DNA from: Plasmodium relictum
Taxonomy: Eukaryota > Apicomplexa > Aconoidasida > Haemosporida > Plasmodiidae
Reading direction: 5' to 3'
DNA: 64,000 bases
Assembly: GCF_900005765.1 (NCBI RefSeq)
Contig: NC_041690.1
Span: 558,001-622,000, forward strand
In this document: positions 11,869-27,600 of the stretch, piece by piece
Position numbering within the stretch: the stretch's first letter is position 1
Layout of the letters: each line of letters starts with the position of its first letter
Made by a program: the position numbers and the translations under genes
Notes under the pieces: generated by a model
Seen by the model: only the letters and a program-made list of their open reading frames with translations
Databases searched by the model: none
Told to the model about the DNA's origin: nothing

Positions 11869-12625
11869 CTTTTTGAGAAATTTTTACTTCGATAAAATAT
11901 ATTTTTTTTTATTTTTTACAATTTTATTTTTAAATTATATTTTTTATTTTCCTTTTAATTTTTATCTTTGTATCATTATTTATTTCTGTATATTTCAAAC
12001 ATACTAAAAATTTCTTTTTTAAAAGAATTTTTTTTTTTTTTTTATTAATTATATATGTACATTTACTAAAAGTAGTGTTATATATATATATAAAAAAAAT
12101 ATAGTTGCCAATCTTTATAAAAAAGTTTATGTATTGATATTGTATTATGCATGTATAAAATCAGTCATATAATGCACTACCATTTAATATTTTTTATTTT
12201 ATAAAAAAATATATGGAAATAAGAAATATATATTAATATATGTATATGGAAAGCATATATAAAGGGAGCTTCACTGTGAATCCCCTTAGTCACTTAAGGA
12301 AAAAGAAAATAAAGAAAAGAGAAAATAAAAAAATTATTAAAAAAAATATTATTTTAATTTTCTTGAAAGAAAAAAAAATTTTTTTTGAAATTTTTTTATT
12401 AAAGAAAAAAAAAAATGTAAAAATAACATTCATCATGTAGAATTGTAAAATTTAACATAAAAAGTTGAATTCTTTTTTTTTTTTCCTTTTTTTTATATAA
12501 ATAATCTTGTTTCTGATAAAAAAAAAATTGTGAAAAATAAAAATATTTTTTAAAATGAATTTGTTTTTATATTTAAAGATTTTTTATATGTAATTAAAAA
12601 TATATGTAAATTAATTTTTTTTTAA
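11869..12625. promoter_or_regulatory. RPS3 upstream region and dynein 3' flank
   Basis: Spacer of 757 bases between two minus-strand genes: RPS3 promoter on the left and the dynein 3' end on the right. It holds a TATATATATATA run near 12080 and the hairpin pair at 12264-12299. A 66-codon plus-strand frame crosses it, but its product is simple Lys/Ile/Phe sequence and does not look like a protein. Confidence 0.5.
12264..12299. ncRNA. GC-rich double hairpin, possible structured RNA or regulatory element
   Basis: Two stems lie side by side. The first is GGGA (12264-12267) with TCCC (12281-12284), extended after a GC bulge by TTCA/TGAA around a CTG loop. The second is CCTTA (12284-12288) with TAAGG (12295-12299) around a GTCACT loop; one C is shared. 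The block of about 36 bases is far richer in G+C than the flanks, and a TATATAAA lies just before it. It could be a small RNA, an RPS3 upstream element or a transcription-factor palindrome. It does not match snRNA, SRP or tRNA features that I know. Confidence 0.35.
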
Positions 12626-15600
12626 TTAACATTCATTTGTGAGAAATAAACGAACACCCATTTTTCCCCACTCAGATGGATTTTTAGAACCTGCTTTTAA
12701 CCCTACCTATAAATGAATAATAAAAAATAACATTTAATATTGAATTTTTTATAATGGAATAATTATAAAAGAATAAAAAATGAATTTAATTAACGAAAAA
12801 TATAATATGTATCAAACTTTTATTTATAATATTAATATTTTCTATTCTTATTATATCTGTTCACGTTGTATTGAAATATATATGAGTATAAACTAAAAAT
12901 TTATAAATCTATTTTATGCTAATTTATCTTTTTCATTTTTTTTTTTTTATATCATTTATATTTTTAATTTCCATAAATATAAAAATATTTTAGTACGTAT
13001 ATTTATAGTAATAATGAGTAGTGTAGAAAAATACCTGGAGTAAATAATTTTCTTTTATATCAATAATATTTTTTTCTTGACATATGTATAGGGGACAGTA
13101 ATATATATCATTATCATTCTTGCTTTTTTTTTTTAATACAACTTTCAGATAAACGATTGGAATAATAAAATAAAAATTATTATTATCAGTTTCCATTAAT
13201 GATTGACTTATAAAATCCCATTTAGCACCGTGTAAAATTAATTTTTTTATATAAATTCCTTCATCATTACCTTTATTTTTTAGTTTATTTTCATCAGATT
13301 TATTAACTGATGTGAATTCAAATGTTATTAAATCATAGCTAATTTCATTTTTTTTAGAATATTCATGTAAAATATATTTTAAAAAACTTTTAGGGTTACA
13401 AAATCCTCCTAGCCAATAAATTTGCAAATGACCATTAATACTCCATTCATATAATTGATTTACTCTTTCTTTTAAATCTTCGAAAAAATTAAGAATTTTT
13501 TTCTTTGATACATACACTGTTTTCCATGATTTAGGCACTAAGCCATCGCCTATATATTTTATTATTTCATAAATTTTTCTATTTATGACTATTTCACCTT
13601 TTAAAGCTAAAATTGATACAAAAAAAAAATATGTTTATGAATTTTAATATACAAAAAAAGAAAAATTTAGATAATTTGGTTATTTACTATTTATAAAAAT
13701 AATTAAAATTTTTTCGTATTTTATTGTTATTATTTATTTATTTTTTTTCTAATCTATATTTAATTTTACGTTTTTATTATCAGCATTAAATCAGACAAAT
13801 TGCATAGGTTTAATATATCTAAAATTATTTTTAATAAATATAAGTTTATTTATTTAATTTTAAAAAAAATTACCACATTGGACTTTGTTAAGAGAACTTC
13901 GAACTTTCTTTAAAATTAAATTATGTTTGTATATTTCTTGAAACATTAAATTTACATAAATATACTGATCTTGATTATATTGCTTCCTCATTAATTCATC
14001 TAGATATATTTCACGAGGTAAATTATTTAGTAATATTTTAGTAAAATAATACACTTGTTTTTCATTAATATTATTAGTACTATTATAAATATGATAATGA
14101 TTCAAATGCAATGAATTAACATTGAATAACAAAGAAATAATTTCTTGTGACGCAATTGAATTGAATGAAATTTCCGAATACGTTTTTTGTCCAAATATTT
14201 CCACGCTATCATTATGAGGAATATCTTTTAAATAATTGCTAAGTATTTTTTCATTGCCAACTTCACTAGGTAAATAATAATTTGTAGAATTAGAAAAAAT
14301 ATATTTTCCTTTAAATATATTATTATTAAAAAATTCTTTTGCGTATATATTTAATAGTTGTTTATCAAAATAATCATTAATTTTTGAACCATATATAATA
14401 TCACAAATGTAATAATGATAGTAAGGCCAATAAATTTCTTTTACATTTTTATTTAAAAATATTCTTGAAATATATTTACTTAATATAACATCTTTATCAC
14501 TGAAAAAATAATTCTCAGTATTCCATCCTAAATTATAGAACTTTTTCCTATTATTTAAAATAGAATGGAACCAAAATAAACTTATCAATAATTTTTTATA
14601 TTTATTCAATTGAATGTTTTTATTTTCTTCTAATGCCCATTGTTCTTTAACTAATATAGAAATACTTTTTTTAATATTATGAGGTTCTTCTAAAATAACA
14701 ATAACGCTCTTTTGTAATAAAGAAATTGGAAATTTTTCAGTAGGTAAAGATGATAAGAATAAACGAAACTTTGGGTGAACCTTTATTTTATTTTTTTTTT
14801 TTTTTAATAGATTATTAAAATTATCAGAATAAGTTGTACTGTAATCCTCTTCTATCAATGCATTATATCCTTCTACATCTTCTAAAGATCCTTCCTTTTC
14901 TATATATATTGGTATTTTAATTTTCTCTCCTTTTATTACTTCACCTTCATAACTATTGATCGTTTTTTCTTCCTCAATTTTTTTTATATCTTCATCATTA
15001 CTTGTTATTTCTATATCTTTTCTAATTACTTCTTTTTCTTCCTCTTCCGTGAGTGTAATTTTTTCTTTATTGTTTTCATCACTATTATTTACAAAAGCAT
15101 GAGTAGAATTGACTTGATCTTTGTTATCAAAATTGGCATCTTCGGAACTATTAAATAGCGTAGTTGTACTATTTAATATATTTTCAAATATTTTTGTTAA
15201 TTTTAATAAGTTATCAACAGAATTATGCAAGTTTGATATATAAAGAACGTGCCCTTTTTCCATTGCATCTTTTAAATAATTATATACAAAATTTATATTT
15301 TGATTAGTTAACGTTAAATTTTTTAGTTTTTGATTATTGCCAAGTGCGTATTTATAAATATATTGAAAAGGATCATAATTGCTCTTGTAAATTATAGCAA
15401 TAGGTTCAATATTTTTAGAAGGCTTTAATATATACTCAAAATTCATGTGATCTACTTCAATATCATTATATGAAATATTAGCATATATAAAATTCTCTAT
15501 AGCTTTATTTAATCTATCAGGTCGTAAAATTTTAATTATAATCAATTTTTGAAAAGAATTTAAATTTAATTCCCATTCATCTGGTAACACATAATTTTCT

Positions 15601-18600
15601 ACTTCTAAAAAATTAAACCATCTTCTCCATTCTCTTATCGATTTAATGAAAGAATTGATGAAGCCTTCAAAATTTTTTAATTTTTCAATATCTAATAAAT
15701 GCATCCACTGCTTATCGCTTATCCAATCATTTCCTGGATTTATGATCTCAACATGTTTTTCTTCATTTTCTGTGGTGCACTTGTTATTCAAATTACTAAA
15801 TTCTGAATAATCCTCATAGAAATTATCTTCCATATATTCATTCGATAATTTGTTATGCAAATTATATTTTTTTTTTTTACTTTGTCTTTTTTTTTTGCTA
15901 CTTTCTGTATAGATATTACTTCTCATTTTTTCTGCATTATCATCATTATTATTATTTTTCTCTTCTAAGCTAATTTTTTCTATCTCAAAATCATCATTTT
16001 TTATGTCATCATCAACATTTTCCTCTTCATCTTCATTGCTGCCATATTCATTACCTTCATTATCATCACCATCATTTTCATCAGCATCAACATCATTTTC
16101 TTCAATATCATAGCCATCTTCTTCATCATAGTCCTCCTCATCATTTTCAATATTATTAATATCCTCGTCATCTACATAATCATAAGAATCAGAAATATTT
16201 TCTCCTTTTTTTTCTTGTTCCTCTTCGTCATTGTGTTTTACTTTTCTCTTACTCTTTTTCTTTCTATCACATTTTTTTCTTTTATCATTATTACTTAATT
16301 GAGCATTTGTACTATTTATATCTTCTTCTGTTACTTTTTTTTTCATGTATCTTGAGTGTAGAGTTTCAGAGTTAGTCTGATTTCCAAATATAAAGGAATT
16401 GTAATCCTCTTGAGATATTTTATTTTCGAATACCATAATTTTACATAAAGAGTAAAAAATAAAAAATAAATGATGCTTATTTGATAAAGAAACTTTGGTA
16501 TATTTTATAAATTCATAAAAATAATAATTAAATAATTTTTCTTGCCTTTCAACAGCAGAACATGATAATGTTTTATTATTTTTTTTAAAATCAGTAACGT
16601 TATAAATAAAAAAATTGATAAAATTATCCAAAGAAAATTGATAAAAATTATTTACATATTTTAAATCATTTAATATTGTAAATAGTATAGACACCTTTTT
16701 TGCTAAAGGTTTAAAAAGGTCTTTATTCATATTAATTCTATTAAGTGTGTCATTAATTTCTTCTAAATATCCATTTTTTTCATCTATTTCAGACTTTGAT
16801 TTTAAAAGAATTTTTATTAAATTATCATCTTCTGTAATTTTATTCTGGCTTTTAGTTATGTTTTCTAGTACATTATTCTCTAATTTTATTATTTCTTTTT
16901 TAATACGAACTAGGCGTAACAAAGATTCTTTTTTTTCATCTTCCAAGTTCTTTTCTTCATTATTTATTATAACAGTTAATAAAATGTTATCTAGGGCTTC
17001 CTTGTTTAAATTAAATACAATAACAGTAGTTAATGTATAAAACAAGGGATCCAAATTAAAACAATTTTTATTAGAAATTAAAAACAATTTAAAATTTCTA
17101 TGAATACTAATATTATTCAATAATTGTAATTTCATACAATATTTTTTTTCTTCATAAACCATTTTATTATTACAGTAATTTTTATATAATTTTTTCTTTC
17201 TGATTATGTATTCATTTATTAAAGAATTATTTTTAGTAGAATGATCTTTCAAATCGAATAATGTGCTATTTTCTTTATCTAAAATAAATTTATTATATTT
17301 TTTAATTGTTAAAAGTAAAATATCTTCTAGTTCTTCATTAATGTAATTTATTAATAAAGCTATTCCTTTATTCATACAATAAATTATTTTAAAAAATATA
17401 TCTGAACCATGAAAGTCAGAAATGACTAGCATTTCATCATTATTATTATAACTTCTCTTTATCCAGTTAGTTGCCTGATAATGAGGATCGACTATAAGAG
17501 TAGCAATAAAATTATTATTAATAAGAATAGAATTTTCTTTCATATAAATATCATTAGACAGAAAATTAGTATTAAATTCTAATGATTGAATAGGATCAAT
17601 AAAATAATCAACAACATTAAAATTTGTATTAACGTAAATATGATTTTTTAATAACAAATTCACACATCTATCATAAATTAAATATTTCCTATCTTCATAA
17701 TTTAATAAACCAGTGTAGACTAAAAAAAAGGAAGATAAAATAGATTCTCCATATATACACTTTTTAATGCGCTCATTATCTTTAATATATTTTTGCCATC
17801 TATTTTTTTCATCTATTAAATTAAGTAAAAATTTTTCAACATTTTCAATTCTTAAGCATGATTCTTCATAGGACTTACTTAGTTCATTATTTACTTTTGT
17901 ACTCTCATTATGTTGTTCATGTAACTGTAACAATGTTTTTTCAATTTCACTAAGTTGTTCCATTGTTAATTTTAATTCATTTCTATTCTTAGTTAATTGT
18001 TCTTCAGCTAATTTTAATCTTAATCTTTTTGGTGCTACTTCTCTGTATACTTCTGCGTACATTTTTAATGCATGAACCCACATACACAATGCACCAGTAG
18101 CTGCAGAAACTTTTTTGACTGCTTTTGGTGAATATATTGGGTTTTTTGTAAATTTTTCAATTTTTTTTAATGTTTTATCGGATATAGAATCTTTATCAAA
18201 GGCTTTTAATTTATTAAGAAAATTTGCGTCACCCAACTCAATTTTTGCTTGCTCCCAACTGGGAGTTTTATTTAAAATGATCATTACAATTGATAAAGTT
18301 TGCATTACTAGATCAGGTGGTTTTGTATAAGCTTTGACTTCCGAAATACTTTTTTTGTCTAATTGCTCTAGAGATTGTGTTGCAACCTCTAGTTCTGGTA
18401 TAGCATTTTGTAAATCTTTTCTTGCATCTTCGGCTAATTTTTGAGTTTCTATTTCTACACTTGATATTCTAATACTATCTTCTTGTATTTTTTTTTTCTT
18501 TTCATTAGATTCTTTTTTTTTTTCTTCTATTACTTTTAGTAATTGAGCACATTCTGTTTGCTTTTTAGATATATTTTCTTTTTGTAAGCTTAATTGAATT

Positions 18601-21600
18601 TGCATTTCTTGAATTTCATTTCTTGCATCTGCTAACTTTCTTAAAGCTATATTAATCTTTCTCTCTTGATTATTTGTTTCTTCTGATTTTTTCTTATGCA
18701 AATGTTCAAAAAATTGTAAAAAATTAAAAAAATGCTTAAAATTAATGTATTTTTGTATATTTAGCTTATCCTCTACTATTTTAGAATTTTTTATATATTT
18801 TATATTATTTTCTTCTTCTTCATTTTTTTCTTCTTCTATTAAATTTTCTTCTAATCCATCACTAATAGTTTTTTTGTTTTGTACACTAATTTTTGCTTGG
18901 CTATTGTTTATGGTGTAATTGTCATTGGTATCCATTTGTAAACTATTGTTAATACATAGAGAATGCTTATCATTTTCTAATAGCACATTTCTAGGTTTAC
19001 ATATTGTTACATTTGCATCACATTTCTTAAATTGGTTACTATATTGTAGATTACTCTTTTGTTTTTCACTTGCATTTTTATTATTATAGTCACTACATTC
19101 CATGTGCTTAATGAATTCATTTAAAAAGAAATCACTATCTTTCTTTTCCTCGTTTTTATTTTCTTCAAAGTGAAGAATTATATCCTCAAACGCTCTTAAT
19201 GCTGTGCCATGTAATTTACTAAATATTTCTATATTAAAACTGTTTAATTTAAGTGTTTCGTGAGCTATTATATCATAAGAGGTATTTTTCCAAGGGCAAA
19301 AATAATTTACAGTCGAATTTTTCAATATAATATTATATTCATTAGATATTTTTCTAAAAACTTTAGTGTTTAATGAAGTAAATAAAATGTAGTGATAATT
19401 TCGTTTAATTAAATATTCAACCATTTCACCTAAAGTATCGAAATTATTAAAGCTGATTTCATTTTGTAAAAATATATTCTTTAAAAATGCTATTTCTTCA
19501 CTGTTAAAAATATTTATTAAATGTTCATTGTTATACAATTCATGTAAAAATTCCAAAATGTCATCATTCATACTATCGTCTAAATAATAAAGGATGCATC
19601 TTTTTTCATTTTTATAGCAGTTAAAAATAGCTTCTTTAAATTTTTTTATAAAATAATTGCATTTTAATTTTTCTCTTAGCGAAGAATTTTTGTTATAATT
19701 TATGAAATTCATATTTAATTTACTAGAATCTTCTTTTTCAGTATTTATCTTATTACATTCTAAATTATCGTTCAATTTACTATCTATAAAATTTAAACTT
19801 CTGTTTTTTTTAAAATTGTCATTATTTGAATTGTCTAAAAATGTTTGTTCATTTAAATATACATTATTTATTTTATTTTCTTCATTTGGTTTACCTACAT
19901 CATTTTTTTCATTCACTTGACTTATTTTTTTACTTTCTTCATTTGTTTCGTCATGTTTTTTCAAAACTTCCAATGAATTATCAAAAAAATTTTCTTCTAG
20001 TGAACAGTAATTATTTGTATCTTCATCAAGCAAGCTCTCTTCGTCATCTGATGTATGCATATTTGTATTTCCGTAATAGAAATTTTTAATAACGTGAATT
20101 TTAATTTGATATATGAAGCATGCAATTAAACAACAAGTAAATTTTCCTGGGCCACTGTCACCAACAGAAATAAAATGTTCATTCTCAAAAAGAAAAATTC
20201 TAGAAATTTTACATATATTTAACATAACTTCTTTAAATAATATAAAGTTTATGGGATTATTAATATAATTGAAATCATTATCATTTTTATTTATTAATTT
20301 TTCTATTTCTTTTGATGTTTTGAAAGACTTGTTTAATGAAACATCAATTGTTTCTTTTAAATCGGCCGTATTATTTAGGTTGTTATTTGTATAATAAGTT
20401 GTATCTATTTTTTTTTCATTTTTATTTGCATTACTTTTAAAATTTTTGTATATACTTTTTTCTCTAAATTGTTCTTTTTTTTTATTTGACAGAAGAATAC
20501 TTTTTTTTTGACTTTCTGCATCTACATCTGTACTATGACTCTTGAAATATTCTTTTTTTTTTTTATCGTAATTACACACAACAAAAGTATTATACGATGA
20601 AATGACACTTTTAAAAAACTCTATTAAAACTTTCTCATTAGATACTGATTGATAGAAAAAATAGGGCTTTTCATTTTTGGTATCATGGAAATTGTAAGAA
20701 CAAAAATAAAATGTTTTTTTTTTAGGAAATAAATAATTGTAATAAACATAGAATTTTTTATGTAAAATATTTTTTAATATATTTTTAAACTTCTTTCTCT
20801 CACTTTTTAAAATTAATTGATCTCCTAAAACTCTAAAGCATTCATGTGCCCATAATCTTAATACACTTTCTTTCTCTTCATAAATTGGAGCTTCAGATAA
20901 AAATAACCCTTTGATTATTTTAAAAATATGTGTTAAATGAAAAAAATAATGATAGCAATTTAAATTTGGTTTGAAATTTTTTGCACTATCAAAAAATAAG
21001 CGAACAGTAGATGAAGAAAGAGGTTCGGATAAATTTTTAATTACTTCGTGGAAATTAGAAAATTTATGTCTTAAAAAAACATTAAAAGTATTTTTTATAG
21101 TTGCTTCATCCATCTCATTTAAATTCACTATATGCAACCTGTTTATTAATTTTCTATTAAATGTTGAAGCATATTTTTTATTATTACCGTATATTAAAAA
21201 GAAAAACAAGTTTTCTACATTTTTCAGAGACCCATTATCCTTATTATAGTATATGTTATAATCAATGAACTGATTAAGAAATTCAAAAATACTAGAATTG
21301 GAAACCGAATTATTATTATTTTTAGAAATACTTTTTGTATTAATATTAAAATCAAATAATAAATTTTCCTTGATATTATTAGAGTAGTTTGAATCAGTAT
21401 CATTATATTTTTGAAGATTATTTAAATCATCCAAAATAAAATATAAACATTTTTTATTTTCAATTGGCTTATAAATATTCCTACACTTCTTTTCAACATT
21501 CATTTCGATTTTTTTTTCTAGCTTGTTAGAATTAGACAACTTAGAAATGAAAGTGTAATAATTTGATATATCATCTTTAATAAAAGGTAAAACATTATAT

Positions 21601-24600
21601 TTCATAAAAAAAGTTTTTCCGCTAAATTTGTTACCAATCAGTAGTATGTTTTTTTTGTTATACATCAAAATACTAATAATATTTTTTTTTCTTAAAGATT
21701 CCACATTCTCAATAAAAATATTGCCATTAAATTTTTGTTGAAAATATTTTTCTTTTGTTTTTTGCATATTATTTTCATTTGATTCTTCCTTTTGTTTATA
21801 AATTTCTTTCACAGATAATTTCTTATAACTTTCTATATAATTTTCATTTATTATGCTAAAATCTTCATTATTATTTATATTGTGAAAGTTGTTTTTTTCT
21901 TTTTTTATATTTCGATAAGACAATATATTATCATAGGTATTATTATCCGAAATATGATTATCAAATAAATTATTATTGGATAAATTTTGACTAAAATTAT
22001 TAAAGAAAGTAGAATCAAGAAAGTTATTATTTGAATATATATTATCATTAGAATAGGAACTGAACATTTGATAATTATCTAATCCACTCATATTATTTAT
22101 ATTGTCTATATTAGATGACATGAAGTTTTGATGATAAGTTTGGTAAATATTTAATGTATTTTTTTTGTCACTATCACTAAATAAGTTATTATAATTTATA
22201 GGATATTTATTAAACTTCTTACTAAAATATAAATTACTACTTAAAAAAAATTTGTTAAAATCCATGTCTTGGTTCAATGTATCACTTAATGAGTTATCAA
22301 CCATATATTTCATATTACTATCGTTTTTATTAAAGATAGAATTTTCATAGGAAAAAATTTCCTTAACATTTGGAAGGAAATTATGATTAGTTGTAATTAA
22401 TTCATCCCATAAAACCCAATTAAAATTATTTTTACTTATTGTATAATCAAAAATTGTATGTAAATGAGGAAATGTATTGTCAATACTCTTGATTAGGTTA
22501 TCTAACAATTCTTTACTTTTAGGGCATAGAATATTAGAAAAAGTGTAAATAATGGATTGAAGAAATAACTTTTCTAAACATAAAGAAGGATTTAGATTTT
22601 TTGGAAAATTTTTATCGTATAAACAGCATAGCATATCGTATAATTGGCAAACAGAAATTATAATGCTTGCATCACTAACATCAATAATTAATTTAAATTT
22701 ATTTTTTCTAGCATTCATAATTTTTTTAATGTATTTATTAAAAAATCCTTGAATTAAATTTTTTTCTTCTAAACTTAAAAAGTTACTATTTAGATAACTA
22801 TCAATTATCCACTCAAAATTGAATTCTTCTTCATTCATATAAACAATTTTAGATCTACTTATAAATGATGGCGCGCAATTTTTTAAATTTTCTATTTCAA
22901 AGAATATGAAAACATTATCTGCAAATTTTATTCTATTTCCATTTATTAAAGTTAAAACTTTATTTTCATCTAATAAAGAATGCAATGGTTCAGTGGTTAA
23001 TATATCTAAAGGGCCATCTAATACCAACCATTTTTCATTTAAATTATTATTTTCAAATAATCTCTTCATTATTAAAGATAAAATGCCATCTTCATAAACT
23101 TCTTTTTCAAAATTATAGTACCCATATAATTTCCTTACATCAGTAGACATTGGATTAAAAACAGTTATTTCAATAGAACAATCATTTGTATCAGTACTTT
23201 TTTTATATTTTTGTGAAAAATCAAGTAATGTACCTGAAGAATTTTTACTTTGCATGGAATAAGAACTACTTATCTTACTCAATTTCTTAGTACTTACGTT
23301 ATTTGTAAAAGCATTTGTATTTCCTTGATTTTTGTATTTGTTATAAAATAAATTAGTTGGATATAATAGTGTATAGCTATCATATGCACTTTTATTTGTC
23401 ATAGGAGAATGCATAGGAATATTTATTTGATTTGAACATGAAAATTCTTCATTCCAGTTATTTAACTTACCTTTATTATAGTCATATTCGTTTTCTTGAT
23501 AAATAGTACACTTATTTTTATATAGTAAGTTTGTATCATAACTTTCCTCCTCTACATTGCTATTTTCTCGCATCTTTAAATTTTTTGAAATTTCACAATA
23601 ATGTTTAAAAATATTTATTACACTTGTTTTGCCACTACACGATTTTCCTACTAAAACAATTCCTTTATTTGTTTTTTTAATTTTATGTAATTTTAATATT
23701 TTATTTATATAATAGTCATTTACTGTGTAACCCATATTGCTCATTATATCTGTTATTAACTTTACTGATGAATCATTATTTTTTTTTTTTTCTAATTTAT
23801 TTTTTGCCAAAGGAAAGAGTTCTTTTAGAAAATTGTAAAATATATGCAAATCGTCATTTAATAATTTAGATTCATTAACTTCCACTAAAGCATCACATAT
23901 AATTTCTTCTTCACTTTTGATTTTATTATTTATCATGAAATCTTCAGACACTAAATTTAAAAATTTTTTTATTTCTCTTAAATCAATTATATACTGCTCT
24001 TGCTTAGATAAAAATTCATATAGTAAGCTATAACATATACTAATTTTTTTTGACAATTTTTTAGAATTTTTAAATCCAATGGATGTTAAAGAAAATTGAC
24101 AAATTAAGTAAAAATTTGGCGGTTTAAAGCAAAATTCTTGAATGACATTATTATAATTTTCTAGAGAATATAAGCAATCGTCATTATTTTTACATAATGT
24201 TAAATATATTGAGCAATTATTATTTATCTTAATATACTGACCTTCAAAATAAGCATAATTGCTATTTATTAATTTATTATGATTTTCTCTCTTTGATATT
24301 TCTTTTGATTTATTGTATTCATTTGATTTATTATATTTATTTAAATAATTTATTTCAATTAATTTTGTGTCTTTATATTCGTTTTTGTACTTTATTTCCT
24401 TATTTTTATTATTTTTTTCATCCTTTTGTTGTACAATATGATTTTCATCTAAGTTTTCATCTGCTGTATTTTGTTTATCTTCTTTTTTTTTTATGGAAGA
24501 TGGTAGAGTACAATCATCATATAAGGTATTAAAAGAATTAATACTATAATTTTCTTCGTCGCTGCTTAATTTCCATTTTGCCATCTGATAAGAAGAGATG

Positions 24601-27600
24601 TTTTCATAATTTATATTTTCTAATTCTTTATCATAATCATTATTAAATTCAAATTTTTGTAAAATATGTTTGATGCATCTAAATTGCTCTACAATAATGA
24701 CAATAACACTTTCATCTATTCTATTAAACTCGTCAAAGCAGCACCAGAATCCAGATTGTAAGATACCAGATAAAATGTTTCCTATATATTTCGAAGTATT
24801 GTTATTATTACAATTAATTGAAATAATATTGCTACCAAATATTTTCGAAAAATCTTTAATTGTTTCACTTTTTCCAACACCTGTTTCGCCTTTTATAGCA
24901 TTTACATAAAAGTTATCTAAAGAAAATAAACAAGAATAAAAACATTTTTCAGTTAAAGGTGTTATAACCAATCTAGTTGTATTTCCTTGATATTCGTAAG
25001 CGTATTTTTTTTTATTATTGAAATAATGCAAATATAAGGTCATTGATTTATTAAGCATTAAATTAATAGTTTTAAAATACTTAAGTTGTTTATTATTTTT
25101 ATTAGTTATATCATTATTATTTATATTTTCTAATTTGTCCATATCTTTTGCTATTACGTTATCAATATCCCCTATTAATTGATCATTTATCGATTTTATT
25201 TTTTTTTGTAATACTCCTTTTTTTGCTATTCTCTCATCATCTACTTCTTTTTCAATATATTTTACTTCTTCTCCTTCTTTTATTTCTTTCTCTTCTTCTA
25301 CTTGATAATCTTCATTATATTCCTCATCTCCTTCTCCTTCTTCCCTTTCCTCTTCACATTCTCTTTCCTCATCTTCATCTTCTTGTTCCTCTTCATATTC
25401 CTCTTGTTCTTCTGATATATCTTTTTCGTCTTCTTCTTCATCATTCAGTTTTTCTTCTTTCTTTACTTTTTCATATTCTTCATCTGTTTTATGCTTTACT
25501 TCTTTTTTTTTATTTTTGTCTTTTTTTCCTATTTCTCTTTGTTCTTCTTCTTTCTTTTGATCGACTTCTTTCTTATGTGAGTATTTTTTCTCATTTGAAT
25601 GTAAACTTTTTTTTTTTGCATAACTTTGCTGTTTTATACTTTTTCTATTATAAGCAATATTTCCTCTGATATTTGTACTTAAGTTATTATAATTCTTTTT
25701 ACTAATTTTATTTTTATTTGATTTTTCCTGGTTTTCATTTTTTCCTTTTATGCCATTTTTGCTGCTTATTATTTTTGCAACTAAATTACCTCTATTTTTT
25801 TTTTTATCATTTGTGTTTATAAAATCATCATCTAGGTTTACATTTTTTTCATTGGATATGCCTAGATCTAACTCATGTTTGCTATTATATTTTTTATAAA
25901 TATTTTTTGTTTGATTCTCCATGTTATCATTTTTATCAACTATATTATTGGATGACAGTATTTTTGTAAAATTCAAATTTTCATTATTTTCATCCTCAGA
26001 TAAAATATATTTCAGTTGGCACAGCCATAAGAAATTATCATTACATTCTATTTTATTTTTTATCAACTTTTCTGCAACATCTTTATAGTAACTTTCTAAT
26101 ATTATTAGGGCACTGATTTTTATAAAATTTTTCTTATCTTTTATTGTTTTTATTAAGTCAGTCAAAAATATTAATTCTTTATTGTTTTCTTTTTTCATTT
26201 GATTCACAAATATATGTGATCCTTTGTTTATTTGTATTAGAAAATATTCGTAATCATTTGTAAAATTGATGCATTTACTAGCTAGGACGAGTTGCTGAGT
26301 GTTATTTAAAATCCAGTTCTTTAAATTTTTTTCTTTTAATTCTAATTGCACATTTACTAAATCTATTTTCAATGTATCATATATATTTTCTTCTAATTTT
26401 TTTAATATAATGGTCGACGATTCATAATTTAATGTCATTTTTTTTTTCAGTTTTACCTTTTCATTGTATTGTGAAAAAATATTAATATCAAAATAGGATG
26501 AATTATTGAAATTATCTATATTATAACAACTACCTTCATTTGTTCTAAGATTATCTTCCCCTTGGCATCTTTCTCTGTTTATTGATTTTTCACTTGTATT
26601 AAAATTAGAAGAATTTTTAGAATAATTCTTTTTATTTATAAAACTAAAACTACCTTTGTTAGTATCTTGTATTGTAGCTATCTTTGAATTATTTTTTTGA
26701 TAATGTGTTTTTTTTTCAGTTGGTAAAAATTCAATAGAATATATGGAAGAAAAAATTTTTTGTATTTTTTTTTTTAGCAATAAAGGATTTTTATAAATTC
26801 CTAAAATTTCTAAAATTTCCTTATTAGATAAAAAATAAAAACGAGGGAAAGAACTTTTTTTTTTTTCTAAATAGGTTTCCAGAGATTTTTCAATGAAATT
26901 CAGTTGCTTTTGTATTTGTAAAAAAATTCTTACATTATCATTATTATTTATTTTGTCTAATATATAACAATTTTCAAAACTTTTTATCATTTTTATAAAT
27001 CTTTGATTGCATGTATTGTATTCTTCATATATTTTTTTTAAATGTGGCTTCATTTCATCAGAAGATGATAAAATTGATCTTAAATATTCATTTTTGTTTT
27101 GTATAAAATATAAAATTTCCAAATTATCATATAAATTACCTAATGTATTTTCCCATTTTTCTGTTTTTTTTAAAAAATTTATATCAAAATTATAAATTTT
27201 TATATTATTTAACAAAAATAAATCTTCATTGATGTTGTTAAAAATGTTATCAATTCCATGAATTAAAAAGGTAGATTTATAATTCTGAACTTTTATTTTC
27301 ATATTTTCATATTTATTAATTATTTTCTTCAAGTTATTTTCTATTATTAATTCTTTTTCTGCATTATTATATAAAATTGTTATAAATTTGATTTCTTTAT
27401 ATAATTTATGTTCTATTATGTCGTTTAAGGTTATGTTACTAAGATTCCATTCAATATTTGTTTTTAACTCGATTTCCTTAAAATGTCTGAATTTCATGCA
27501 TTCACTAGTGAAAATTTCAACAAGAATTAATGAAAATTTTAATTTACCTACATTATTTTTTAATTCTTTATATATTTCCCAAGTATTTCTTCTTTTCATG

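Noticed and set aside
12240-12440. 66-codon plus-strand frame between RPS3 and dynein
   Set aside because: After the hairpin block the product is only Lys/Ile/Phe simple sequence; no conserved features. The local G+C is better explained by the hairpins.
25148-25669. 173-codon Leu-rich plus-strand frame resembling a membrane protein
   Set aside because: It is the complement of the Glu/Lys-rich insert of the dynein gene; antisense of GAA/GAG codons gives Leu/Phe/Ser.
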